Origin: Peribacillus sp. FSL P2-0133 | Lineage (GTDB): Bacteria > Bacillota > Bacilli > Bacillales > DSM-1321 | NCBI RefSeq assembly: GCF_037975445.1 | Contig: NZ_CP150254.1 | Coordinates: forward strand, 4,276,001-4,340,000 | Length of the DNA stretch: 64,000 nt | Direction: 5' to 3' | Shown: positions 57,592 through 64,000 of the stretch, piece after piece | Layout: each line of letters starts with the position of its first letter | Position numbering within the stretch: position 1 is the stretch's first letter | Program-made: the position numbers and the translations under genes | Notes under the pieces: model-generated | Databases searched by the model: none | What the model saw: only the letters and a program-made list of their open reading frames with translations | Told to the model about the DNA's origin: nothing

Positions 57592-58398
57592 TTATTGTTC
57601 ACGCTTTTTGTTTTTACCCATAATGAAGATGGGCTCCAACTCATTTTCTTCGTAAAGAAATGATAGAGCCGTTATTGGAACATGACCGCTGGCAAAGAAG
57701 CTCATCGCCATTTGCGCAAGAATATCATAGCCCGTATCATTCTTCACATCGGCAATGATGATGACGTCCTGATGGGGAATGGCCACAGCCATGGTTCCCT
57801 CGATCTTGTCCTTCATTTCCCGAAGCCATGATTCATTCAGGATCCTGCTGGCATCATAACCATCATTCGTGTTCAAAAAATAAAATGCATTACCTGCAAC
57901 GATATCCGACTTCATTTCAGTGGAGAGGGAACGGGCATTAAAAAGGGCAATTTCACGGATCCTGTCACCCTGCCAATTTTCCCGTTGAATCATCTTTTCA
58001 TCTATAAGACGGTAGGTTTTCCCTAAATCAAGGGCATAAAAAATCCGGGTTTCAGCCGTATGCTCATCGAATAAAAATGGATTTCCTTCTTCCGATTCCA
58101 TTGGAAAGGAGGTCGAGCGGATGACTGGGAAAATGAATTTCTCCTTGCCTTCCATGCTATGTTCTCCCCCCATCACATTCAGGGCCTCTTCCACGTAATA
58201 GATAATTTCATCGATGGCCTTTTCCTGTACGTTTTCATAGTTAGCAAGTACAGGAGGCAACTCGATGGTGATACCCTTCCCGGTCTTCACATTTTCCACC
58301 CGTAACGTATCTTTCTTGCTATCGAATTTAAATGTGCGATTTTCATCTTTTAAACGTTCCTTCAGGATATTTTTCAGCTTCGTGCTGTCCATTTTCAT
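57592..58398 (-). CDS. ytpQ: DUF1444 protein YtpQ
   Basis: 268 aa, GAGGAGGG upstream of ATG 58398. A DUF1444 protein with no signal peptide or membrane helix and no catalytic motif that I can name. Same length as B. subtilis YtpQ and same neighbour (ytpP). Function unknown. Confidence 0.9.
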   Translation of the reverse strand: MKMDSTKLKNILKERLKDENRTFKFDSKKDTLRVENVKTGKGITIELPPVLANYENVQEKAIDEIIYYVEEALNVMGGEHSMEGKEKFIFPVIRSTSFPMESEEGNPFLFDEHTAETRIFYALDLGKTYRLIDEKMIQRENWQGDRIREIALFNARSLSTEMKSDIVAGNAFYFLNTNDGYDASRILNESWLREMKDKIEGTMAVAIPHQDVIIIADVKNDTGYDILAQMAMSFFASGHVPITALSFLYEENELEPIFIMGKNKKREQ

Positions 58399-58417
58399 GA
58401 CTGACCCTCCTCTTCAT

Positions 58418-58445
58418 TGAAAAATCCCCAGCGAGAAGGGGATAT
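58418..58445 (-). terminator. ytpP terminator
   Basis: ATCCCC/GGGGAT stem with T run on the minus strand, between ytpP and ytpQ. Weak stem. Confidence 0.6.
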
Positions 58446-58448
58446 TGA

Positions 58449-58760
58449 TTATAGTGATTGTATGAATTCCTCAATTTGTTCTTGCGTTTTACGATCCTTG
58501 CTCACGAATCTGCCTAGCTCTTTACCATTATCATACGCGATGAAACTTGGTATACCGAATACATCATTAGCCGCACACACATCGATGAATTCATCACGGT
58601 CCACATGAATGAATGTAAAGTCAGGAAATTTCGTTTCAATCTCCGGCATTATCGGTTCGATTACACGGCAATCCCCACACCATGTCGCCGAAAAAAGAAA
58701 GATATGTTTGCCTTCATTTTTCAATGCATCATATTGCTCAACGGTTTGTAAATTTTCCAT
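58449..58760 (-). CDS. ytpP: Thioredoxin family protein YtpP
   Basis: 103 aa thioredoxin fold with active site WCGDC (27-31) in place of WCGPC, and the cis-proline in GIPSFIAY. Cytosolic. The Gly-Asp between the cysteines is a natural variant in YtpP-like proteins. A ytpP-ytpQ pair as in B. subtilis, with a possible terminator between them. Confidence 0.93.
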   Translation of the reverse strand: MENLQTVEQYDALKNEGKHIFLFSATWCGDCRVIEPIMPEIETKFPDFTFIHVDRDEFIDVCAANDVFGIPSFIAYDNGKELGRFVSKDRKTQEQIEEFIQSL

Positions 58761-58869
58761 TTGAATATTCCTCCTGCTCTAAATGACACCTTAGTTTTTA
58801 TAATCCCATCATACCAGACTCTCCAGAAATCAACCATTAATACGGATCGGTTGAAAGGCAGGGGTCAGC

Positions 58870-59376
58870 TTATTTCTGGGGCACGGATGAAACGATTTCC
58901 ATCATTTGTTTTGCATCGGTTTTTAATTGGTCTTTATCCGTTTCGGTTGTCAGCTTCACCCCGCCGATTCCCACTGCAAGCTCATACTTTTCTTTCGGTA
59001 TCTCTTTGATCGAGATAAAGCCGAATTTATCTTCAGTCTGAAAAGAATGCAGCATTACATTTTGATCATCTTGTTCCTTTATCGCCAAATATATCACGGA
59101 GCTGTCTTCTTTTTCATTTGGATTGTCAAATAATATATAAATCTTATCACCTTTTTGTAAAATCAAATTATTATCATGTTCTTCCACTACTTTAAAATCC
59201 TTTGGCAGATAGACCTGAATTAGCCCCGCCTCTTGATTGGGCTGTTTTTCATCGTCACGAAAAGCCACTTCAGCAGCCTTCATAGCCTTTTCGGTTTGTC
59301 TCTCGATACTTGAGCAGCCCACAATCAAACTGCTTATCAACAGAAAAACAAGGATATTCTTATTCGATAAAGCCAT
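58870..59376 (-). CDS. Putative lipoprotein
   Basis: 168 aa from ATG 59376 (MALSNKNILVFLL), 7 bases after GGAGG. Signal peptide with lipobox SSLIVGC (Cys near 21). The mature part is acidic, predicted beta-rich (LIQVYLPKDFKVVEEHDNNLILQKGDKIYILFDN). Family not recognised with certainty. Divergent from ytoQ. Confidence 0.75.
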   Translation of the reverse strand: MALSNKNILVFLLISSLIVGCSSIERQTEKAMKAAEVAFRDDEKQPNQEAGLIQVYLPKDFKVVEEHDNNLILQKGDKIYILFDNPNEKEDSSVIYLAIKEQDDQNVMLHSFQTEDKFGFISIKEIPKEKYELAVGIGGVKLTTETDKDQLKTDAKQMMEIVSSVPQK

Positions 59377-59499
59377 CGTCATTCCTCCAGCCGTCTCTTT
59401 TACTACCTTATGGATAATATTATCCTTATTTATGGAATTCATCCATTTTCTAAAAAACATGGTACAATGAAAGCAATTTTAATACCGAGGAGGAAAACA

Positions 59500-59949
59500 A
59501 TGAAGTTAACCGTGTATCTTGCTGGGGAGATCCATTCAAATTGGAGAAGTGAGCTGAGAGATAAGTCCGCTGCACTGAAGCTTCCTTTAGAATTTGTAGG
59601 CCCGATGGAAAATCATGAACGCTCCGATAATATCGGTGAAGATATCCTCGGGGAACAGCCGAATCCCATCCTGAAGGATGCGGCCGCTTCCCAAATCAAT
59701 AATTTGCGGACAGGCCTTTTGATGAAAAAAGCTGATCTTGTCGTCGCTCTGTTTGGCGAGAAATATAAACAGTGGAATACTGCCATGGACGCAAGCACCG
59801 CCATTTCCCTGGGTAAACCGCTTATTTTGATTCGTCCGGAATCCCATCATCATGCCTTAAAGGAATTATCGGAAAAGGCGAGTGTCACGGTAGAATCCGT
59901 TAACCAAGCCATGAAGGTGCTTTCTTATATTTTTGAAGAAGGGCTGTAA
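59500..59949 (+). CDS. ytoQ: YtoQ family protein
   Basis: 149 aa from ATG 59500 (MKLTVYLAGEIHSNW) behind GAGGAGG; B. subtilis YtoQ is about 148. Rossmann-like fold related to nucleoside 2-deoxyribosyltransferases (MKKADLVVALFGEKYKQWNTAMDASTAISLGKPLILIRP). Activity unproven. Single gene. Confidence 0.9.
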   Translation: MKLTVYLAGEIHSNWRSELRDKSAALKLPLEFVGPMENHERSDNIGEDILGEQPNPILKDAAASQINNLRTGLLMKKADLVVALFGEKYKQWNTAMDASTAISLGKPLILIRPESHHHALKELSEKASVTVESVNQAMKVLSYIFEEGL

Positions 59950-60013
59950 ATCCCATTGTCCCTTAACTGTCCAGCTCAAGTATGAAAGACTGATCATTTA
60001 TAAAGAAACGAAT

Positions 60014-60043
60014 AAAAAGCTTGCAGGGCCTCCCCTGCAAGCG
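60014..60043 (-). terminator. Terminator of the AraC-type gene
   Basis: GCTTGCAGGG/CCCTGCAAGC stem with T-rich tail on the minus strand. Confidence 0.85.
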
Positions 60044-60061
60044 AAAAACGAATATTTTATC

Positions 60062-60931
60062 TTATCCCTTTTTAATGGGAATCCAAATTTCGGAGTAATA
60101 GTCAGGGTTTGAAGCGTCGTCATTCGCGTATACTTCCAATTCTGGAGTTCCGGCATGTTCATAACCGCTGGTAGGGAACCATTCGGAAAAAATTCGTTTC
60201 CAAGCTTGTTGGATGGCATCCGGCATAGGTCCGTGAACTTCGAATGCAACCCACTTGGAAGCCGGTATCGTAAGGGTTGAAAACTCTTCAGGCACTTTCC
60301 CGGCATACTCTGCACCTATCCAATAATCCATCGTTTCATTTTTTTCCACAGCCCGCTTATCGACACATACACCAATCAAGCCATCTATTTGGCCATTGTT
60401 CAACTTCGCTAACCTATCTCCTGTTCCATCCGAATTCACTTTCTCCCACAACTTTGGAATCCCGATCAAATTCTCTTCATTAACCAAAGAAAACTCTTGC
60501 TTGATTCCAATCAATTGAAAGGAATCCCTTTCAAGGATATTGTATTTCATCGGTTTTGCCCCTTTCAGAATCACCTGTATCACCAGGCGTTCATAGAATT
60601 TCAGCTTCCCCATATACTTTCGGGCTTCGCTTGGAGATACCCCATGCTGCCTTCGAAAAGCTTTTGAAAACGCCTCGGGGGTGTCATAGCCATACTTGTA
60701 GGCTAAATCAATGACCTTGCCATTTGTTGATGAAATCTCCTGGGCCGCTAAGGTCAGTCTTCGACGACGGATATAGTCACCAATGGTTATATCCGTTAAA
60801 ATGGTGAATGTCCGTTGAAAATGAAAAGCTGAGGCATTCGCCTGCCTGGAAATACTCTCGATCGTCAGGTCCTCCAATAAGTGCTCCTCGATATATTCGA
60901 TGGCCTTTTGGATTGATTCAACCCACCCCAT
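60062..60931 (-). CDS. AraC-family regulator with GyrI-like effector domain
   Basis: 289 aa. AraC HTH pair at the N-terminus (about 8-107: LTIESISRQANASAFHFQRTFT…, YDTPEAFSKAFRRQHGVSPSEARKY) and a GyrI-like small-molecule-binding domain (about 125-289). Resembles the Rob/SoxS-GyrI regulators that sense hydrophobic or cationic drugs. Target unknown; no transporter adjoins it. Not in the B. subtilis order. Confidence 0.9.
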   Translation of the reverse strand: MGWVESIQKAIEYIEEHLLEDLTIESISRQANASAFHFQRTFTILTDITIGDYIRRRRLTLAAQEISSTNGKVIDLAYKYGYDTPEAFSKAFRRQHGVSPSEARKYMGKLKFYERLVIQVILKGAKPMKYNILERDSFQLIGIKQEFSLVNEENLIGIPKLWEKVNSDGTGDRLAKLNNGQIDGLIGVCVDKRAVEKNETMDYWIGAEYAGKVPEEFSTLTIPASKWVAFEVHGPMPDAIQQAWKRIFSEWFPTSGYEHAGTPELEVYANDDASNPDYYSEIWIPIKKG

Positions 60932-61049
60932 TTCGCTCCCCCCTTGTCACTATACTAGCAAGGCCGCTCAATAAAATCCTGTCCGTTCCTGCTCTGTTTT
61001 GGCAGTGTTCGTTTCCATCATTCGAAACCCGCTTTTCCATGACAGTGAT

Positions 61050-61571
61050 TCAAAAATCCTGCTTTTTCATTTTCAGCTTATACTCGTGTTGACCGGCTAG
61101 CATCCTCATGATATGAAGGAACATTTCCCCCCTGGTGATTCGCTCATTTGTAAATACGCCGATCGCTCCTTCCTTTTTGCTAATATTCTCTTGCCTTGTG
61201 AAGGCATCCATCACCGGGCCCAACTCTTCACCGTCCAGCAGCTTCTCAGCAACAATTCCCGGAACTGGGATTCTCGCTCCGGCAGCTACAAAGACCTCAC
61301 CGTCCCTTGTTGCCATTGCACCCCAATTACACAGAAACAGGGCTTGTCCCATTTTCACGACACCGCCTTCAAGCCCGATACCCATTTCGGCATCACTGTG
61401 AATCAAGCAGTTCCGGGCACGTGTCATTGCCCCCTCCATCGTTTCCTCGTCTGAAAAAGGCTGTTCCGGGACCCCGCTCTCCACTTGAAGCGAAATGATT
61501 TCTGCATCTTCATATACACCAAGCACGGCACTTACTTTCGCCGGATTTTTACTGCCTACTGCTATTTTCAA
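61050..61571 (-). CDS. DUF84 family inosine/xanthosine triphosphatase-like protein
   Basis: 173 aa. YjjX/Maf-like fold: opens with MKIAVGSKNPAKVSAVLGVYED, the nucleotide-binding start of the DUF84/YjjX NTPases, and has GLEGGVVKMGQALFLCNW. Removes damaged purine triphosphates (ITP, XTP) in E. coli YjjX; likely but untested here. Upstream of the M42 peptidase in reverse order, with a terminator between. Confidence 0.85.
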   Translation of the reverse strand: MKIAVGSKNPAKVSAVLGVYEDAEIISLQVESGVPEQPFSDEETMEGAMTRARNCLIHSDAEMGIGLEGGVVKMGQALFLCNWGAMATRDGEVFVAAGARIPVPGIVAEKLLDGEELGPVMDAFTRQENISKKEGAIGVFTNERITRGEMFLHIMRMLAGQHEYKLKMKKQDF

Positions 61572-61592
61572 TATAATTACCTTCCTTCTATG

Positions 61593-61647
61593 TAAAAAAA
61601 GCTGATGGAAAAGGATTCATGACAGCACCCCTTTCCATTTCAGCTTC
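61593..61647 (-). terminator. ytoP terminator
   Basis: AAGCTGAAATGGAAAGG / CCTTTTCCATCAGCTT imperfect stem with T run on the minus strand. Confidence 0.8.
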
Positions 61648-61652
61648 CACTA

Positions 61653-62726
61653 TCAACCGTTATTAATCAAGGTCTCGAATGTCGTTTTATCACAGGAACG
61701 AACCAATTTCCCAATCAGTTCACGTGCAGCGGCATAATCATCAATATGAATCATGGATGCATGTGTATGAATATAGCGGGAACAAATGCCAATCACCCCG
61801 CTTGGAATGCCTTCGTTTGCAATATGGACTTGCCCTGCATCCGTGCCGCCTTGGGAAACGAAATATTGATACGGAATCTCATTAGACTCGGCCGTATCGA
61901 GGATGAATTCCCTCATGCCGCGATGAGTGACCATCGAACGATCGAAAATGCGGAGCAGTGCCCCTTTTCCTAGCTGGCCAAATTCACTTTTACTGCCGGA
62001 CATATCGTTCGCCGGACTTGCATCCAAAGCGAAGAAAAGATCCGGTTTGATCATATGAGCTGCAGTTTGCGCACCCCGTAACCCGACTTCCTCCTGGACG
62101 GTTGCCCCGGAATATAAGATATTCGGTAACGTTTCACCTTTTAAATCCTTTAACAATTCTATCGCAAGTCCGCAGCCGTAACGATTATCCCACGCTTTTG
62201 CGAGGATTTTCTTCTCATTGGCCATAGGAGTGAATGGGCAAATCGGTACAATCTGCTGACCTGGCTTAATGCCGATTCTCTTCACATCTTCCTTATCATC
62301 CGCCCCGATATCAATCAGCATATTTTTGATATCCATTGGTTTTGAGCGTTGCGATTCATCAAGCAAATGGGGCGGAATCGAACCGATGACACCAATGACC
62401 GGACCGTTATCGGTTATGATCTCGACTCTTTGGGCCAATAGCACTTGACTCCACCAGCCTCCCAAGGTCTGAAAGCGTATCATTCCATTTTCTGTTACTG
62501 AAGTGACCATGAATCCCACTTCATCCATGTGTCCGGCAACTAGTACAGTCGGCCCATCCTCATCGCCTCTTTTTACGCCAAATATTCCGCCAAGGCGATC
62601 CTGGACGATTTCATCCGAATACTTTTCCAGCTCCCGCTTCATGAAACTCCGAACTGCATGTTCATTTCCCGAGGCTCCCGGTAATTCCGTCAATGTTTTA
62701 AAAAGCTCCAAAGTCTCATGATTCAT
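61653..62726 (-). CDS. ytoP: M42 family aminopeptidase YtoP
   Basis: 357 aa glutamyl-aminopeptidase/endoglucanase-type dinuclear metallopeptidase. Metal and catalytic residues in [10 protein letters not shown] (near 65), [10 protein letters not shown] (near 177), [13 protein letters not shown] (near 210), [10 protein letters not shown] and [11 protein letters not shown]. Cytosolic. In B. subtilis, YtoP lies between ytoQ and ytzB, as here. Confidence 0.93.
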   Translation of the reverse strand: MNHETLELFKTLTELPGASGNEHAVRSFMKRELEKYSDEIVQDRLGGIFGVKRGDEDGPTVLVAGHMDEVGFMVTSVTENGMIRFQTLGGWWSQVLLAQRVEIITDNGPVIGVIGSIPPHLLDESQRSKPMDIKNMLIDIGADDKEDVKRIGIKPGQQIVPICPFTPMANEKKILAKAWDNRYGCGLAIELLKDLKGETLPNILYSGATVQEEVGLRGAQTAAHMIKPDLFFALDASPANDMSGSKSEFGQLGKGALLRIFDRSMVTHRGMREFILDTAESNEIPYQYFVSQGGTDAGQVHIANEGIPSGVIGICSRYIHTHASMIHIDDYAAARELIGKLVRSCDKTTFETLINNG

Positions 62727-62903
62727 TTTTCTACCCCTAACCTATGTATTGTTTCTTACTATTTTACAGAACTTAGCATCGTGATACACTAGAAAGTTCT
62801 AATTTATCAGTTAATGGGTAAAATTTCAAATTATTAGTCAAATAAAGCGTTCTTCTGTATACTGGAAGAAGCGATTTTAATAAATGCAATGGAGGAGAAA
62901 TCA

Positions 62904-63221
62904 ATGAATTGGAAAACGTTTTTACTAGGTACTGCAGCAGGGTTTGCTGCTGGCTATGCGACAAAACAACTATTGGATCAATCAAGTAAACCTTCTCCCG
63001 ATAGAGTCTTGGCCCAAGTGAAGGAAACAGTTAAAAAGGATGGAAATATATTTGGCTCATGGATCTTGATGAAGCCGGAGAATTATACAAAAAATGACTT
63101 GGACTATGAAGTGTACAAAGGCGGGATCACTAGAAACACAGAGGGTAAAAGCGAGCAATTCGAGTTTGTTGCAGATGCATCAACAGGAACGATATTGGAG
63201 CTTAATGCGCAAAATGATTGA
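62904..63221 (+). CDS. ytzB: PepSY domain small protein YtzB
   Basis: 105 aa from ATG 62904 (MNWKTFLLGTAAGFAAGYA), with GGAGGAG upstream. N-terminal membrane or signal segment (about 4-22), then a PepSY-like region (YEVYKGGITRNTEGKSEQFEFVADASTGTIL). Probably exported or anchored. Function unknown. Same place as in B. subtilis, before ytnP. Confidence 0.9.
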   Translation: MNWKTFLLGTAAGFAAGYATKQLLDQSSKPSPDRVLAQVKETVKKDGNIFGSWILMKPENYTKNDLDYEVYKGGITRNTEGKSEQFEFVADASTGTILELNAQND

Positions 63222-63229
63222 AACAACAA

Positions 63230-63262
63230 CAGGAGGGCCGTCAAAATGACGTCCTCCTTTTG
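63230..63262. terminator. Terminator between ytzB and ytnP
   Basis: AGGAGG…CGTC-N5-GACG…CCTCCT stem with T run, between convergent genes. Confidence 0.75.
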
Positions 63263-63271
63263 CTTTCCCTC

Positions 63272-64000
63272 TTATCGCTTCCGTTTCAATTCGGCTATTA
63301 TCTCCTTACCCGTTACATCCCATTTGATGGCACAGTATTGGGCATCATGATAAAAGCTATACCAGGACCCATTTTCCAGTCCGGATTTCATCCACTTTTC
63401 CTTCGCCTCGATGGAAGTCATGGGATAATCGTCATAAGCGAGGACCCAGAGGACATTCGCATGCGCGTGCGTCGGCATGATATCTGCCATGTGAATCAAT
63501 CTATCCCCACCATCCTCAATGATGATGATCGCATGTCCATCACTATGCCCCCCGGTATGGATCATTTTAATGCCGTCCGTAATTTCCTGCTCACCTTCAA
63601 AAGGACGTACAAGAGAAGCGACAGCCTCCCAGTTTTCTGCCCAATATGTACTTTTTGAACGAATATTCGGGTTTTTCATTTCCACCCATTCAGTTTGGGT
63701 CGTAATGATTTCTGCACGCTCGAAAACAGGCACCCAAGTTTCACCTTCACGTTTCGTCAAACCGCAGGCATGGTCGAAATGTAGATGGGTCATTAAAATG
63801 TAATCGATATCATTTGGCTGAATCCCAAGTCTGCCAAGATCTTCGACAAGATTGGATTCCTCCGTCACCCCAAAATTCCGTTTCTGCTTGTCATTCAGCT
63901 TTCCATTGCCAATACCGGAATCTATAAGCATGTTCAATCCATTGGCCTGCACCAAAATCGGATCCGTACGTAGCTCGATTTGGTTATTTTCGTTAACAGG
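63272..64000 (-). CDS. ytnP: MBL-fold metallohydrolase YtnP (partial, N-terminus off the window)
   Basis: Metallo-beta-lactamase fold with the zinc motif [10 protein letters not shown]. subtilis YtnP is a lactonase that degrades N-acyl-homoserine lactones and a streptomycete signal. The coding frame is still open at base 64000 ([15 protein letters not shown] reads straight into the internal V at 63955), so the start is beyond the window; 243 codons are here. Catalytic His and Asp are intact. Confidence 0.93.
   Translation of the reverse strand, partial: PVNENNQIELRTDPILVQANGLNMLIDSGIGNGKLNDKQKRNFGVTEESNLVEDLGRLGIQPNDIDYILMTHLHFDHACGLTKREGETWVPVFERAEIITTQTEWVEMKNPNIRSKSTYWAENWEAVASLVRPFEGEQEITDGIKMIHTGGHSDGHAIIIIEDGGDRLIHMADIMPTHAHANVLWVLAYDDYPMTSIEAKEKWMKSGLENGSWYSFYHDAQYCAIKWDVTGKEIIAELKRKR

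Overview
The window is a chromosomal stretch of a low-GC, endospore-forming Bacillaceae. Gene order follows the Bacillus subtilis argGH to ytnP region almost gene for gene: argH-argG-moaB-ackA-ytxK-tpx-ytfJ-ytfI-yteJ-sppA-nadK2-ytcJ-ytcI-sspA-thiI-iscS-ezrA-hisJ-refZ-ytsP-rpsD-tyrS-acsA-acuABC-ccpA-aroA-ytxJHG-murC-sftA-ytpQ-ytpP-ytoQ-ytoP-ytzB-ytnP. Protein style and one GC-rich dispersed repeat suggest a Peribacillus/Bacillus relative rather than B. subtilis itself; that placement is inference. Spore genes (sspA, tgl, ytfJ) support a spore former.

Layout. 1-11.4 kb: arginine biosynthesis (argGH under two ARG boxes), moaB with an EcsC-family gene, acetate kinase, YtxK, a repeat-bearing gap with a small RQGY-repeat protein, then thiol peroxidase, YtfJ, YtfI, YteJ and SppA. 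11.5-17.1 kb: an accessory four-gene acid-sugar cassette (PdxA2-like dehydrogenase, DUF1537 kinase, KdgT-like permease, PrpR_N regulator). It sits between sppA and nadK2 and is bracketed by a 41-bp imperfect direct repeat. 17.1-22.1 kb: nadK2, a TatD-type hydrolase and a thiamine-precursor ABC operon behind a TPP riboswitch. 22-34.4 kb: tgl, rarD, ytcJ, ytcI, sspA, thiI/iscS, ezrA, hisJ, refZ, ytsP. 34.4-42.2 kb: a decayed GGDEF gene, rpsD with its leader, tyrS behind a T-box, a large class A PBP, acsA. 42.5-55.5 kb: acuABC, ccpA, aroA, ytxJ/ytxH/ytxG, an M29 aminopeptidase, murC and sftA. 55.9-64 kb: an M20 amidohydrolase behind a tandem glycine riboswitch, ytpQ, ytpP, a lipoprotein, ytoQ, an AraC/GyrI regulator, a DUF84 NTPase, ytoP, ytzB and a partial ytnP.

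How the parts work together. AcsA is encoded divergently from AcuA and AcuC, which in B. subtilis acetylate and deacetylate it. AckA handles the acetate side, and CcpA, which controls such genes in relatives, is encoded here. A cre-like site in front of the accessory permease suggests that CcpA also represses the cassette. IscS and ThiI form the sulfur-transfer pair for 4-thiouridine.

The most interesting items are the acid-sugar cassette, with its degenerate regulator (no GAFTGA motif) facing a sigma-A-type promoter and an ordered operator region; the glycine riboswitch in front of a lone M20 amidohydrolase; and the relic of a diguanylate cyclase next to ytsP. No phage, IS element, CRISPR array, tRNA or rRNA was seen. 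No clearly new multi-gene system was found beyond these.
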